DNA from: Nematostella vectensis
Lineage: Eukaryota; Cnidaria; Anthozoa; Actiniaria; Edwardsiidae
Direction: 5' to 3'
Assembly: GCF_932526225.1 (NCBI RefSeq)
Contig: NC_064045.1
Span: 13,324,442 to 13,388,441 of the forward strand
Length of the DNA stretch: 64,000 bases
This document shows positions 52,001 through 63,900 of this stretch, piece after piece; the stretch's first letter is position 1, and each line of letters begins with the position of its first letter. The notes beneath the pieces are model-generated. The model saw only the letters and a program-made list of their open reading frames with translations. It was not told where the DNA came from and ran no database searches. A program made the translations under genes and the position numbers.

Positions 52001-52962
52001 TGATCATTCTCGTTCTTAACATTGATGATCGCCTTCTTAGACGCTAGTTTCAGCGGCAGCGGAATATAGGAAGACCCAGAAAGCGGTTCAAAGGGATCTA
52101 TGTTGATGTCAAAGTATTCCACTTGGTCAAACTGCCATCCGGAGCCTTGCTTCTGGAACAGCTCAACTAATCCGAGTAAATAATTTGTCATCGTATCGAA
52201 CAAATCAGAGAGATCAGTCGACTCTGTCACAATCTCGGGCTTCTCTGTATGAAAATATCCCAGTTCTTCTTCGATCTGAGCTGTAGCCGGATCCTCTTTT
52301 ATAAACCCGCAAGTAAAGATAAACTTCACTTTGATAGGCTTTTTTTGTCGACTGATGAGCTCTAAGACTTTCGGTTTGATTCTGGCGATGAATGTCTTGG
52401 GGTCGTAACCTCTCTGCCCGGCTATTCCGTGGGTTTTAAGATACCCCTTCAACGCCGTCTGTTGTTCCTTGGGTGTGAAGCGATCTTCCACCTCCTCGTG
52501 TAGACGCTTAATCCTCTCCTTCAGACGTTCGACCCGTTTATCTGCAGCCTCTTTGACGGTCTTTTTGACGGGCTCGGGGACATAAGATAGTATCCAATCC
52601 GCAAACTTGTCTAACTCGCTCTTGATCAAGTTGGCCGCCCTGTTTGCAAAATGCTTGAGTGATTGGACGCGGGAACTCCGTGGGGGTTGGGAGGGTTTTA
52701 GAATAGGGACATTAATCTCAGGTATCGGGCCGTCGAGAATACTCTCCGACGTGTTGGACGGGGTAATGCGGGGTGGTCGTGGCAGCCCTTTGACAAGTTT
52801 GGGTAAAGGAACCCGTCGGGGTGGTGGTGGTGGTGACGTGCTGGTCAGCGCCCCGACGAGCTCGTCTCTCCGCATCCAGTAATATCTTGGGATACCCCGC
52901 TCCTTGGCGAGGGCTTTCAGATCTTTCACCTTCAGGTTCTCCATTTCTATCAAACCAGTCAT
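49036..52962 (-). CDS. Protein-primed family B DNA polymerase
   Basis: A 1308-residue polymerase replicating the element. Residues about 9-41 resemble a SAP-type DNA-binding helix pair; a Pro-rich linker with GPIPEINVPILKP follows. Residues about 315-425 form an extra domain with DHECFKWAV (C323) and NHYCWIKNM (H413), then a C2H2 zinc finger (438-459). Exonuclease motifs: VVYADFESF (Exo I), HNLSGYDSHLF (Exo II) and YLESDVLLLADVFE (Exo III). A zinc motif like endonuclease VII, CHICEG...DHCHLTGKYRG (598-628), lies between Exo I and Exo II. Polymerase motifs: YLDANNLYGWAM (A), KLMNNSVFGKTMENIRNR (B) and FTDTDSLMYEI (C). The start follows an exact promoter motif. The frame is intact. Confidence 0.96.
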   Translation of the reverse strand: MTGLIEMENLKVKDLKALAKERGIPRYYWMRRDELVGALTSTSPPPPPRRVPLPKLVKGLPRPPRITPSNTSESILDGPIPEINVPILKPSQPPRSSRVQSLKHFANRAANLIKSELDKFADWILSYVPEPVKKTVKEAADKRVERLKERIKRLHEEVEDRFTPKEQQTALKGYLKTHGIAGQRGYDPKTFIARIKPKVLELISRQKKPIKVKFIFTCGFIKEDPATAQIEEELGYFHTEKPEIVTESTDLSDLFDTMTNYLLGLVELFQKQGSGWQFDQVEYFDINIDPFEPLSGSSYIPLPLKLASKKAIINVKNENDHECFKWAVTSAVYPREKDPQRFSKQMIESSEKFDWSGIEFPVSLKQIDKFEKQNQYTVNVFGYETKIYPLRISEKDPDNAINLLLISDDETNHYCWIKNMMRLVSTQIDEFHHTRFLCCRCLNSFRCKQSLEKHSECCGNHEAVGIEMPKIDKDGNLPHIKFKNYNRKMRVPFVVYADFESFTENIDTCSPDESKSFTKQYQKHKPSGFCYLIKCFDGDISPSELVRYTAESPDEDIPQLFVESLESDIKKIYDKFRFPKKVKMTPKDKIAYNDATHCHICEGELGEDKVLDHCHLTGKYRGAAHNACNLDHKIPKFFPVIFHNLSGYDSHLFIKNLGTSEGKINCIPNNEEKYISFTKQIVVDSFTNKEGNKIDVKRDIRFIDSFRFMSASLDSLVGNMSRECFKNLAEYYEGEELQLLLRKGVFPYDWFDGFSKLDATQLLQREAFHSKLNDTDISEEDHLHARRVWEAFGMGTMRDYHNLYLESDVLLLADVFENFRDVCLKNYGLDPAWYYTAPGLAWDAALKTTKVRLELLTDYDMLLMIEKGIRGGVSMISNRHGEANNPYMKEYDPDLPTKYITYLDANNLYGWAMSNPLPTHGFRWMGDQELSGWRDRPCILEVDLEYPHHLHDLHNDYPLAPESIGLGNVDKLVPNLNDKTKYVIHHETLRLYVSFGLKVTKIHRGVTFEESAWLEPYIDLNTDLRAKATNDFEKDFFKLMNNSVFGKTMENIRNRVDIRLVTDEKQAKKLISKPNYQHRTIFCENLAAIHMKKTKLIFNKPVYLGMSILDLSKTLMYDFHYNFVKPKYGEDAKLLFTDTDSLMYEIETKDFYEDISGDVRSMFDTSNFPKGHPSGIEVGVNKKVIGMFKDEAGGQQITEFVGLRAKLYSYKMDEGKEEKKCKGVKRAVVKKSIGFDDYKDCLFGKKPQMRLMNVIRSHKHDVYTETVNKVALSHEDDKRVICDDGIHTFAHGHFRTLLGGGSVSSGTT

Positions 52963-52975
52963 GTCTTTAAACCAC
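52960..52975 (-). promoter_or_regulatory. Element promoter motif before the polymerase gene
   Basis: Coding strand: GTGGTTTAAAGACATG, identical to the TFIIB-like gene's motif; the ATG is the start codon. Upstream bases up to the palindromic repeat also match the left end. Confidence 0.75.
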
Positions 52976-53002
52976 TTTTCAAAAGCTTTTTTAGATGTGA
53001 AG

Positions 53003-53030
53003 CTTAGAGGCTAGCCTCCCGAGCTCCCCC
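53003..53030. repeat. Polinton palindromic repeat, copy 7
   Basis: CTTAGAGGCTAGCCTCCCGA then GCTCCC, between the polymerase promoter and the right terminal repeat array; it mirrors copy 1 at the left end. Confidence 0.7.
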
Positions 53031-53507
53031 TAGGTGCGACACGTGACAAAGTGATTGACAGGTGGGCTTGGCTATCACGTAGCAAAATGATTGACAGGTT
53101 CTTGACAAAGTGATTGACAGGTTCTTGACAAAGTGATTGACAGGTTTTTTACAAAGTGATTGACAGGTGGGCGTGGCTATCACATGACAAAGTGATTGAC
53201 AGGTTTTTGACAAAGTGATTGACAGGTGGGCTTGGCCGTCACGTGACAAAGTGATTGACAGGTTTTTTACAAAGTGATTGACAGGTGGGCTTGGCTATCA
53301 CGTGACAAAGTGATTGACAGGTGGGCTTGGCTATCACGTGACAAAATGATTGACAGGTGGGCTTGGTCGTGCGAGAGATCTCTGGCAAACTCGCGCATGC
53401 GCAGGTCGCGAGGCTTGGCGGAGGTGTGCGGAGACTTTTGCGCCACTTTTGGAATGAAATTTGGGGAGATCAAAAAGTTGCGCCAGCTGCGCCATTTCCC
53501 TACTACT
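53026..53507. repeat. Right terminal inverted repeat of the Polinton
   Basis: Inverted copy of 36919-37426. It ends CCCTACTACT and is followed by CAATG. Confidence 0.95.
53039..53365. promoter_or_regulatory. Right subterminal array, 11 units with TGATTGACAG and CACGTG
   Basis: Units contain ACAAAGTGATTGACAGGT followed by either GGGCTTGGCTATC or a short TTCTTG/TTTTTT spacer. The order of long and short units differs from the left array, so the two ends have been partly reshuffled since they last matched. Confidence 0.85.
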
Positions 53508-53512
53508 CAATG
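53508..53512. repeat. Target-site duplication, right (CAATG)
   Basis: Matches 36914-36918. Confidence 0.8.
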
Positions 53513-54961
53513 GGTGAGCTTGTGTTGCATATTGTATACGCATTTCTCTTTCTTCTGTTTCAAGGTACAGTACAATTCCCGGCATATAATCTAATACATT
53601 CCGCATTAGTTGTAGTGCGCCTTTCGGCAGGCCTATATTTTACTTTCGCAATTCGATCTTTCCCTAAGCTGTTAAACAGTTTCTAGAGTGACGTCATAGT
53701 TATATTTAGTAACACGACACGCCAAAAAACAGTTTTGTTCTTGTCAACACAAATTAATTATGCTGATAACCCGACTTTCTTTGTAAGTGCTTAAATTATA
53801 CCACCAAAAGACAAATATCCTGGTGAACAACCCACGGTGGACGCTTTATAAATTCTTGCTAGGATGGAGACTATAAACGTATTTAGATTTTTGGTGACTT
53901 TTGAATACAAAATAACACTGTAGACGAAATAACGAAGTTATATCGGGGTCACCGCACCATGAATATTCTAGACAACCCACATTTCCAAGAGAAAAAGAAA
54001 TTCAACGTATATGATGTTCGTAATTAAATGCTTGAGCGTGTCTGCCGTTGGTGTCTGCTTCGCGTAGCCAATAAACACAAAAGCTTTTCAATAGATCAAA
54101 TGTAACCTATAACAACCAAGCTCAGTACGTGACAATAATAAACAAGGCTTTTCCTTGTACTAAAATTCAAGTACCTCTTGTTACTTTTTTTCTCGATCTG
54201 ATCAGCAGGCATTGTCGAGGCAAAATCGAGTTTGTATATGTCTTCAGTGGGTCTCTTTTTACGCAATGCAAATGACAGCTGAAAATATGATGCCCCCAGG
54301 CGATTGTGATTTCTGCAGATGCAGTTGTTCGAGCGAACAGTTTATATTACGGAAGACATTTATGTGACGCCTGAATAATAACTACACAGAAAATTCGCAC
54401 TGTACCGCATGCATTGCAGAGTACACAGTAAAGCTCTCCACAATCGCTCCCTTTCATGCCTCAGTTCTTTATATCTGTTCTTGTTGGGTCTTTTGTATGT
54501 GAAAGACAATTTGACAGGCATTAAGATTAAAATAAATTGACATTCATAATCATAGCAACCAGTAGGGAAATGTGAAACATTATATATTACGATTAGTCAA
54601 CATCTACATTTCAAATTTTCCATGGGTACATCGATGATGGTTCTGGTCGATCGTAGTCGAACTGCAATTTCTATATTTCAGCACGGTGTCAGTTCACAAG
54701 GAAATTGACAACTGCACCTCGTGCGCGATTGATTGGCAAGAAAAGGTCTACCGTAGGGGGTGACTCACTAGCCAATTAGATGCCGAGGCCATTGTCAACT
54801 GAAACCCAACATTATCAAACGAGATTGGGCTCAGCGCTTTCACGCTTTCCGCCTTTGAACGCAGTATTCAATACAACATAAGCACTTCTAAACGTTCAAA
54901 TATGCTGGGATGAATTTTCCTAGACTAGCGAGCCGTTTAAATCGGCTGAACAAGTGACACC
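53513..54961. promoter_or_regulatory. 5' flank of the divergent gene at 54962
   Basis: A/T-rich DNA between the Polinton and the start codon at 54962. It contains no ORF that I can support. The far half of the original UBE2O/54962 divergent promoter should be here. Confidence 0.45.
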
Positions 54962-57900
54962 ATGGAGCGAACGCAAGAAAAAATCCAGCCTCTACCGCCA
55001 AAACTTCACGTTCTCGACTCGACTGTGAACGTCCATTCTGCTTCACTCGATAAGGGGACTTCGAAGGCCCCAAACAAGGGCTATTCTGCCGAATCTTCAC
55101 ATGAAAACAGTGGTTATGTGCGAAGCAGCCATGAAGTGTTCATTGGAAGAAAATCGGAGCCAATGCATTCACATTTGCAAGCTCAGTATTATCATCCGAC
55201 AGGTAAGGTCTTACAATTGTGAGTTTCAGTTCCCAAATAAACCCTCAATAATTAATCACGGGAACTGAACAAAATTTGCTAGAAATCATTACTTTGTGAA
55301 TTTTATCGACTAGGAGAAAGCGTGTTTTGAGTTTAAGTGATATTTTGGAGCTTATTTTTGTGGAAATCGTAGAGATCTAGGTCTTCGAACGCGCCCGTAC
55401 TTGGTACGAAGATTTCGGCATGTGACCAAGTAACAATACATTACACGATCTAAAGCAAAACGCTTTCATCATACTCAACAAACCTACGTTTCCTACCTTT
55501 TAGTATTGCTCCGAGGTTATAACAATAATTTTCCTGTGTTGTAGAGACTCAGAAGCGAATGATCAAACGTTCTTTTGGTTCGATTTTCGAATCAGTTTAA
55601 GTCTAGGTTTCGCTGCCTTTCACTCAAAGAGGCATAATATACGCTCGATCATGTTACTTGCGACCACGAAACCTGACAAATACTAACAACTACGAGCACT
55701 CTTTACGAGATATTACAAGCTAACAAACCACAAAACCTTATTGCTCATACTCTCGTGGGTATGGGAAAATTATGAAATGCTATATATTATATGTATTCCT
55801 GTATCTACGGGTGATTTCAGCTCATAAGAAAAAGATTATTACGTAGCCTGCTCGCTGTAAGACGATAGCAATTTACAATTCATGGCATCTCGAAATTTTA
55901 CCTTTAAAAAAATCATCGGACAAACATCACTAAATATCGTTGTTTTCGCACACCTTAGGATTTACTAAACAATTATATAGATTTATTGTTAACCGTTTTA
56001 GTTGGAAATTTTTCAGATGTCGTAGATTATTCTCAATTCCGATCATGGCTTTGCAGCTTTCAAGGCGTATTTGTTTTCTCCTCCGCGCTAGCTTGACCGA
56101 GTCGTGTAAAAAAATATGCCTTGAATCTCGGTGTATTTAATTTTCTATGATTGCCTCTACAAAAAGGGCTTTGTTTCTATTGGAAAATAAGCAAAGTAAA
56201 GGGTTTTACTGTGCGGTTTCTGATTAGTAAAGCCAAAAATAGACAATGTGTAAGCGGTTTTCGACGACGTGTGAATGGCGTGGTTTGTCTGTACAGGACC
56301 CGAAATGATCCCAGGACCCGAAACGATCCCAGGACCCGAAATGATCCCCAAAAGTACCCCAACTGATCCTCGGACCCGAAACGATACCGAGGAGTCCCCG
56401 AAATCAACCCCAAGGAATTGCGGTAATGGACAAAGGGAAAGCAGAAGAAATACTTTCAATTCTTTCAGCATAATAAAGGGTTAACAGCGACTCGATTTCT
56501 AAACAACGTGACTTAAAAATATTTAATTCCAACGCAATACTTCTATTTATTACATTGCCCGGCGTTAAACCCATAAACAGATTCCAAAACAAATACACAA
56601 CTTTAACTTGCTACTGAAAGGAATATAGCATAAACATAGCGCAGCTTTGCTCAGATCAACCATACTTTTGACCTTCCATCACACTCTTAACATTTTGCGG
56701 TTCCGACACATGACTCCGACACTATAAATCTCATTTCCGGTAAACATCACCCCTAAAAATTAATATTCATCTGACAACCAAACATGTATTTCACCACAAA
56801 ATCCTTGTTCACACGAGCGAATATTTACCGACACATTTTAGGCAGCCGGTTTGGGCGAGAAGATGGAATGACAAAAGCACACTGAGTAATACACTCGAAC
56901 AACCCTTCTACTACCGATGCAAAATAGTGAAAGCACTATTATGTGAGTTTTGAATTTCCTCATGTAGTCGTGCGTACACCCCGGCATGATCTCGTGATAT
57001 GATAGGTCTTTCATTCACCGAAAACAAACATGCCAAAAAATAACTTTAAAACATTCCGCTTCCTATGTAAAGCAGCATGTCCCATCTGTAAAGACTTTCT
57101 TTTATGGCTTGTTATGTAAAAATGATTTATCCACGCCGGGCTCCTCAAATTACTATCACAGGAATTGTTAGTTGACCCCAATTTCTGACTCAACCACTGT
57201 ATTTCCCCCGCAGTCGTATATAAAAATCTTAATACTATAGTTTTAGTTAATGTAAATTACCTTTTAATAACACAAACAAAGCTAAATGTTTCATATGTTT
57301 TTAAAACTTAAAGCCAATCCTTACACATTCCTTTAGTTGTCCATTACTGTAATTCCTTGGGGTTTATTTCGGGGACTCTTGGGGATCGTTTCGGGTCCCG
57401 GGATCAGTTGGGGTACTTTGGGGGATCGTTTCGGGGCCTGGGATCGTTTCGGGTCCTGGGATCGTTTCGGGTCCTGTACATGTCCACCATAGTCTCAACA
57501 TTTCCTGCATTAGGATCGAGTTGAAACTTTCTAACTAATGTGTCGATGTTTATAATAATGATAAAATCCCACAGTTTAAAGATCACAGATCACAGGAAAA
57601 TTATTTATTTTGGGATAGGTTGCCGTGTTAAGGCGGGCAAATGGCGTGAAGTTTTTCCGTACGGCTCTCAATTGAGACGGAGTTCAAAGAATATGCGGCG
57701 CCATAGATGATTTTTATCAAACGTCTTCCTGCCTGTTAGGCCTATGGAAAACACAAGTAAAACACTTTCTACTTTTCTTGACTTTATGTTACGAATTAGT
57801 TCACCTTGTAATATTTTGATATTCAGAAAACGAGATTGGCGAAACTGTATAATTTTAAACTACATGGGCCTATTTAAAAATATTAATCTGAGCATTGAAA

Positions 57901-60900
57901 GTGCGTTAGTTGTTCTAAGGTAAAATATTCAAGTGCTTTGTTCATTATGTAATGATTTTAGCCATAGCTTTAGTATGATTTCTAACAGATATCGTGGTTT
58001 GATGCATGAATAAACAGCTAAAAACCTAACAAAATGAATTTGTAAGCGTTTACTCTCTTTAGGTGCACGCGTAAGTTTTCTTTGGTTTCGATAGTCGAGT
58101 AGCCAAATTTACGAATATCCCAGCGAGACGTTTAGTGAAATAAAATCTTTGGTATTCTAAGTTTATCCCCAAGAATAACAACATACATTTACCAGACAGA
58201 AACTCAATATCTACTCGTAATATCTTATTTCTTTGGAATTTTGTAAACGTATGTTTAACTGACAAAATCATACATAGCGCAATTCTTGTCTTGATGCTTG
58301 TCTTGAGTCTTGATGCTTATTGCTGAGAGTGTAATAGTTGTTCTCCAAAAGTTTTTGTTTTTGTTTTAAGCATTGTTACCAAGTACATATGTCATGCAAA
58401 TGCATTTATAAACACGAACCTTGTGCTAACATATGTTTTGTCGTCTTTCAATGGCAAAAATATGTCTAAGAGAGAATTTAAAATCGTTATTATCATTACA
58501 ACGAGTCATTGTAGTCAAAGTCGACGTTTGATCAACTTGCAAATATCATGTTCTTCCGGCACGAAATAATTTTTGTTTTAAGGGTCAAATTTTTTTTGCC
58601 TTTGTTCTATAATTCATTTGTCTAAAAAAATTAACCGCACTTTTAAGTTTTAGAAACAATAGCAACAGAACATTCCACTCAAATAGATTACTTATTCTGA
58701 ATTCAATGTTATTTATTTTTCTTGCTTTTATGTTTCGATAATAATATTTTTAGATTCCTAGATTATTATAATCACGTCACTTTATGTATTCAACTCTGCT
58801 TGCCGCTTGAGAGCGAGTTTGATTTTTAATTTAGAACGGAACACTTTTTTTATTCCACCAAAATTCATATACTTTTCTTCTACGTGGAAATATAGTTAAA
58901 AAATGTCACTAAAGTTTACAGAGCTGTTGGTTATGGCAAATACGTTAATCACACGTTTAAATTAAAATACTTAAAAAAACAATTCTTTTAAAAAATCCCA
59001 TAGCATCTCCCCTTACATTTTATCGCGTGTTTTTAACATAGAGTTATTAAAATTAAAGTTTTTTTAAAATATGGTTTAAGTCTAGTTAGATACACACAGA
59101 TATGTTTTGTAATATTATCATTAGATTAGATTAGATTTAATCCCTTTATCAATAATTAATCTTTCCTACGATTTTCCTACCATTAGATAGTCCATAAAAT
59201 TTTGATGTTTTTTATTTTATTCCCAGAATTTTTTGGTTTTCCCATCTAATTGCAAATTCTAAAAGTTTCCACAAATGCTTTCTATCCAGATACATTTTAA
59301 TGTGCGATGTTTCAGATATTTGCGGATTCAAATAAACAAATAACCTCAGTCATAACAGGTATACAGGAGCATATAAACCGCTAAAATAATTTACATCTGG
59401 ATGGATGACATAATTTAGATAGATAGCCATGTTTGTGTTATCCAAATTATTATCAAAAGCAGTTTTTTGTGACTTAAAACGTAAAAATATGTTTTCTTTT
59501 CTTTTTGTCCTTTATTTACTTAGTAAGTACTGTTAGCTTTATCGCTTAAAATTATTTCCCAATAATAAAATAATGAAAATATATTTCTGGTAAAAAGTGC
59601 TTATGTGATAAGGTCAACAATCGCAAATGTCATAGCTTAAAATAATAATTTAAAAAAATATTATTGGCCCCTTTTTTCTCTATATGCATATGTAGATTTT
59701 TATTTTCCTGTAGGGTGTCCTTTTCCTTTTTGTCTTTTTAGTCTTGCTCCAAGTGGGAGTGTCTACTAGTTTTTAGTTTGTAGTGCATTTAAGGCTAAAT
59801 TCATTCTTTCCTTTTCTCATCTCTTCTGTTCCTTTTTTCAATGACATTAAAGTCTTGTTTCCTATTTTTTTTTGTACTTTGTCAAACATTGTTCCTACTC
59901 TACCATTTCCCTATAATTTCTTCAGAAGATTCTCTTCTCAAGAAGAGAACATAGACAAAGCAAAAAGAAACAAAGAAGAACATAACAAAATAGAAACTCT
60001 ATTAAACCCCTTTAGTCTAGAGCCATAATTTTCAAATTAACTCCCTTTCATACCATTAAAAGTTCAAAACATGTCAAAGATCAAAACACATGTCTCATAG
60101 ACATTTTAAGCAAATATTGTTTCTCCCCAAGAAAAGGTGCGGATAGCACCAAGAGAAGTGGATCCATTTGATGCTCCTACAATGTGATTACATGCCAGCA
60201 TGTGTGGCGGGTGAAAACTAGATTTTGCTCTGTCCCCTCTCCCCCACAAAGCCCCTACTCCATTTGTAGCTACGTGCTAGTGTGTTGGCCCTTTTAGCTT
60301 GTATGTCATGAAGGGTTACTCAAAAAGTTTCTATTTTGAAACCTTACTAATAGCTATCAGATATCACTTAGGTCACCACTCGAGGTATAAGGTATGAATT
60401 AAATTCACCAAATTGAGCATAACAAAAGCTTAACAGCATAACAAAAACCCTCAACTTGAACAACGTTCTACTTTCCTTTCCTAATTTTCAATGTAATTTT
60501 TAACAAATTATTCAAGCACTGAACTGTCATCGAGAATCGCTCTAAATTATACGTTCAAAAAATAGTTTTGAACAAAAGATGTTGAACCACCAAAAAGAAT
60601 AAGCATGAACGATTTGTTTATGAGTTTTTTTATTCCTGGGATATAATTACAAATCCCGTGTATATTCTATCAATTACACGACTCTGTTAAATAAAAAGCC
60701 AGTGTAGTACTTTTAGAGAGCGTCCTCTACTTCGCCAAAATATAACACGACTTTTAAACCACCGTGTTTTGAATGTGGATGACCTCTTCTGAAGTGCCTT
60801 TTGAACATGACTTAGTGAATTTGATTGCTTTTTCTGTTTTTGATAACGGTTATTATAGATTGTGCCAATTTAGGCTAGTTTGGCTTGCTATAAGATTAAA

Positions 60901-63900
60901 CTACCTTAAAAAAAAGATGTTAGAGACGTTCCTAGGTCCTTTTTGCCTTCAATCTCGCTACCCAAAATTTTGCTATTCGGTTATATTTTGGTATATTTAT
61001 TTGCCTTTTTAAGGGATTATCCAAAAATCTGGTCCAAAAGTCTATCTATCCAAAAGTCCGGAGATTAAAGAATATGTAGTCCTCTATCTCTGCTTCAAAC
61101 AGGAATTACTTAATTTTTCCATTGTATAATGTTCTGTTCTGAAAAGGGTTTTGTCTTTTCCTATTCAATAACAACTACATAAATATGTAGGACATAAAAA
61201 TCCTTTGAGTGTTGCGAAGGTTTTATAGCGAAATTAAGTTATCCGTTTTGAAAAAGTACGAATAAAGAACGGATAAATAGCACCGACGCACCGACTATCT
61301 GATAGTTAAGCAACCGGATATAAAATTCGGCATTGTTGAATAAAGGAATTGAATCGCTGTTTGTTGTGTGGGTGTACGCCAGTAAATTTAGCATCTAAAC
61401 GACCCTGCGATTTGTGCCGGGGGAGGTTATGAAGTCCCGGAATAATTCACGTGTTTGAAAAAATCGATAATCACGTGTTGTAAAGGATTACAGATGATAA
61501 AATGTTAAACACTGTAAACCGTTTTTATCCGATTACGAGAGTTTGTGATGTCACGATTCACGTTGTTTGAAGTAAGGTCTCAACGGAAAATTGAGAGGAA
61601 ATATTTGCCAATCAAAAACCGCGAAATGTCATTTCTTTTGTCTGGAGTCCGCTACATACAAAACCTGGAAACATAAGGCAATTTAGCAGTTGGAAAATCG
61701 CCGGCGAGAGCAGGAAGAATGTTAAAAACTCCAGTAAAAGTTTTCAGAGCTCTACAACACAGTACAATAATTATCAGGGTGGGTGCTACAACATTTTTGT
61801 TCAGGTAAGCAAGCCTCAGATATTTCTTTTATTTGCTTCTGGGGCAGACGCTATTTTTTCGTGCCCTTTTTGTAGGATTCCTACTCTTCTAAGGGGGCAA
61901 TTGCCTCTTGCCCCGTGTTAGCTACGGCCTTGATTATATTATGTGTCCCCTTTAAATAATTTCTTGCAATTGGAAATAAGACGGTTTAAAATATTCTCAC
62001 ACGAAGTCTGAAACTTTATGAACAATATTTGAGTGAAAAGTATTTGCCTGAATCAGTCAATAAAAATTGGCTTGAGTAACTCGATATTGTGCGGGAGCAA
62101 GAAACTGTGGCACGATTTGCCATCTTTATCGGTGACGTCACACATACTAATGACCCTTCTGATTTTAGCTATGATGAATCTGCCTTACCTGAGCATGGAC
62201 CCCCGGGCCCAATCCAACCTGTTGTACACCTACAATAGCCCAATGGTGGGGTTTCACGGAGTACCAGGGGGGTACAGCCAAAGGATTCCTAACGGGGAGG
62301 AAACAGGACGAGATGGAAGGCAATCGCACCCCACACAGCCTGAAAGGTTTGTATTTCATTGTCACGTACTCTTTGTGTCCTATGTTTCATTGTCACGCAC
62401 TCTTCGTAGAATGTGTTACAGTACATCGTTACCTTTTTGGGCCCTTTGTTAGCATGGTCGCGTAATCTTTGTAGAATGTGTTACATTTTATCGTACTCTT
62501 TAAATGTCATTCATAATTCTTTCTTGAAACTACCAATCTTATGCTTATTGTTTTAATTAGATGTGTGTGTGTCCTGATTTAATTAGATGTGTGTGTGTCC
62601 TGATCTACTGCACATTGTACTTATTTTCCTGGCATCTGCCCTCGATAACCCTTCAGTTATTTCAGATGCCAATACCCCTTAAATATTTATTCTGTATCTT
62701 AAAAAGATTGCATGTAAGCTTAGTAGCAAATAAAAGGTTGTTGTTTTTCCCTGTGACGCAGTCTCACCTCAACATTGTCATGTTGTCTTTATTTAGGTAT
62801 GAATCTTCCCGAGATCGAGAACCAAAGGAGCCAATACGAACTGAGAGTGTTATAAAAATCGCAACGGAGAAGAAGGGCGACTCGGCGGACGATCAGAAGT
62901 CGAAAATTTCTGAAGATTTCCGATCATCCGAACGAAACGGAGACGCCGATCGAGGATCCCGAGACAAACCCGACTCTCGAGCGATGTCAAATGAAGGAAG
63001 AAAAAGCCGAAGTTACGAAGGATCCCCAAGTGAGACAAGTCCCTACAGCCGAGGATATCCTCCGACGACACACCGGAGTTATTCCGAACAGAGCACCGAC
63101 CCGCGAGTGAGCTCGAAATCCGAGTATTCGTGGGCCGATCACTCACGACCACCCTCCGAACATTCTCGACTGGGGTCGGAAAACCCTCACTCGGTTTCGG
63201 AAAATTCTCGGGTAGTATCAACTGCAGGGATTTTTTCGTCAATGCCAAAGCTTACTCCGATAGCTCCCCGAGGACCTTCCGGCTCTTATCCTGCTGGTGC
63301 TCCAGATGTTAGCCACAGAGGGTCTCCATTGGGGTCCCCCTGGAGGGTCCCATATCTCTCCTATGCAGGGCCACGCCCAGATTACCCGCCCTCTTCTTTA
63401 GAGACTGTAAGCCTCCATCGAGGCGCGCTGGAGAAGGCCAGCGGTGATATGACTGAGAGACATGCCCATAGGCCGACGTACGGTGCGCGGGCCTTTGATA
63501 AGGAAGACGCTATGGCAGCGCGGGAAAGCTACGAGAAACAAGCGCGCGCAACCTACTACTCACATGCGTTGGGGGAGAGGACGAGCGAAATGCATCCTGG
63601 GTACTACCAGGCACATGGCCACACGCGAGTTCCTCCGGCTCCCGAAAAGCGAACTGATCGCCATGTGAAGGACGGAAAAGATTCGGAGGATACTCGGATG
63701 CTTCCCACCGAGTCAACGCGCGGTGCGAGTCCGCCCGAGAGGTTCTCGACTAAACACACAAAAGATTCGGAAGTGAGCGGAAAAGTCGACAAGCACGAAA
63801 AAACTAACAGTGGTCACAAAGACCAAGACACTATCATCAGAATTTCAAACTCGTACAATAGGAACGAAAAACCGGTTTTACCGGATAATGTCCGTTATAA

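Larger units (their letters stand above)
36919..53507. mobile_element. Polinton/Maverick, intact, 16,589 bp
   Basis: Giant virus-like DNA transposon. It begins AGTAGTAGGG and ends CCCTACTACT, with terminal inverted repeats of about 0.5 kb and a CAATG target duplication. It carries the hallmark Polinton genes: protein-primed family B DNA polymerase, retroviral-type integrase, FtsK/HerA-type packaging ATPase, double-jelly-roll major capsid protein and a probable penton protein. Additional genes encode several membrane proteins, a TFIIB-like factor, an ankyrin-type protein and a Cys/His-repeat protein. Every ORF is open and the ends are clean, so the insertion is recent and the copy may be competent. 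The four rightward genes lie at the left end and integrase is also rightward; the rest run leftward. G+C is visibly higher than in the flanking DNA. The adenain-type protease common in the group was not found. Confidence 0.96.

Noticed and set aside
54962-55202. Identification of the right-hand gene as ataxin-1
   Set aside because: Only a loose resemblance of the N-terminus (LPPK); the diagnostic AXH domain is not in the window.
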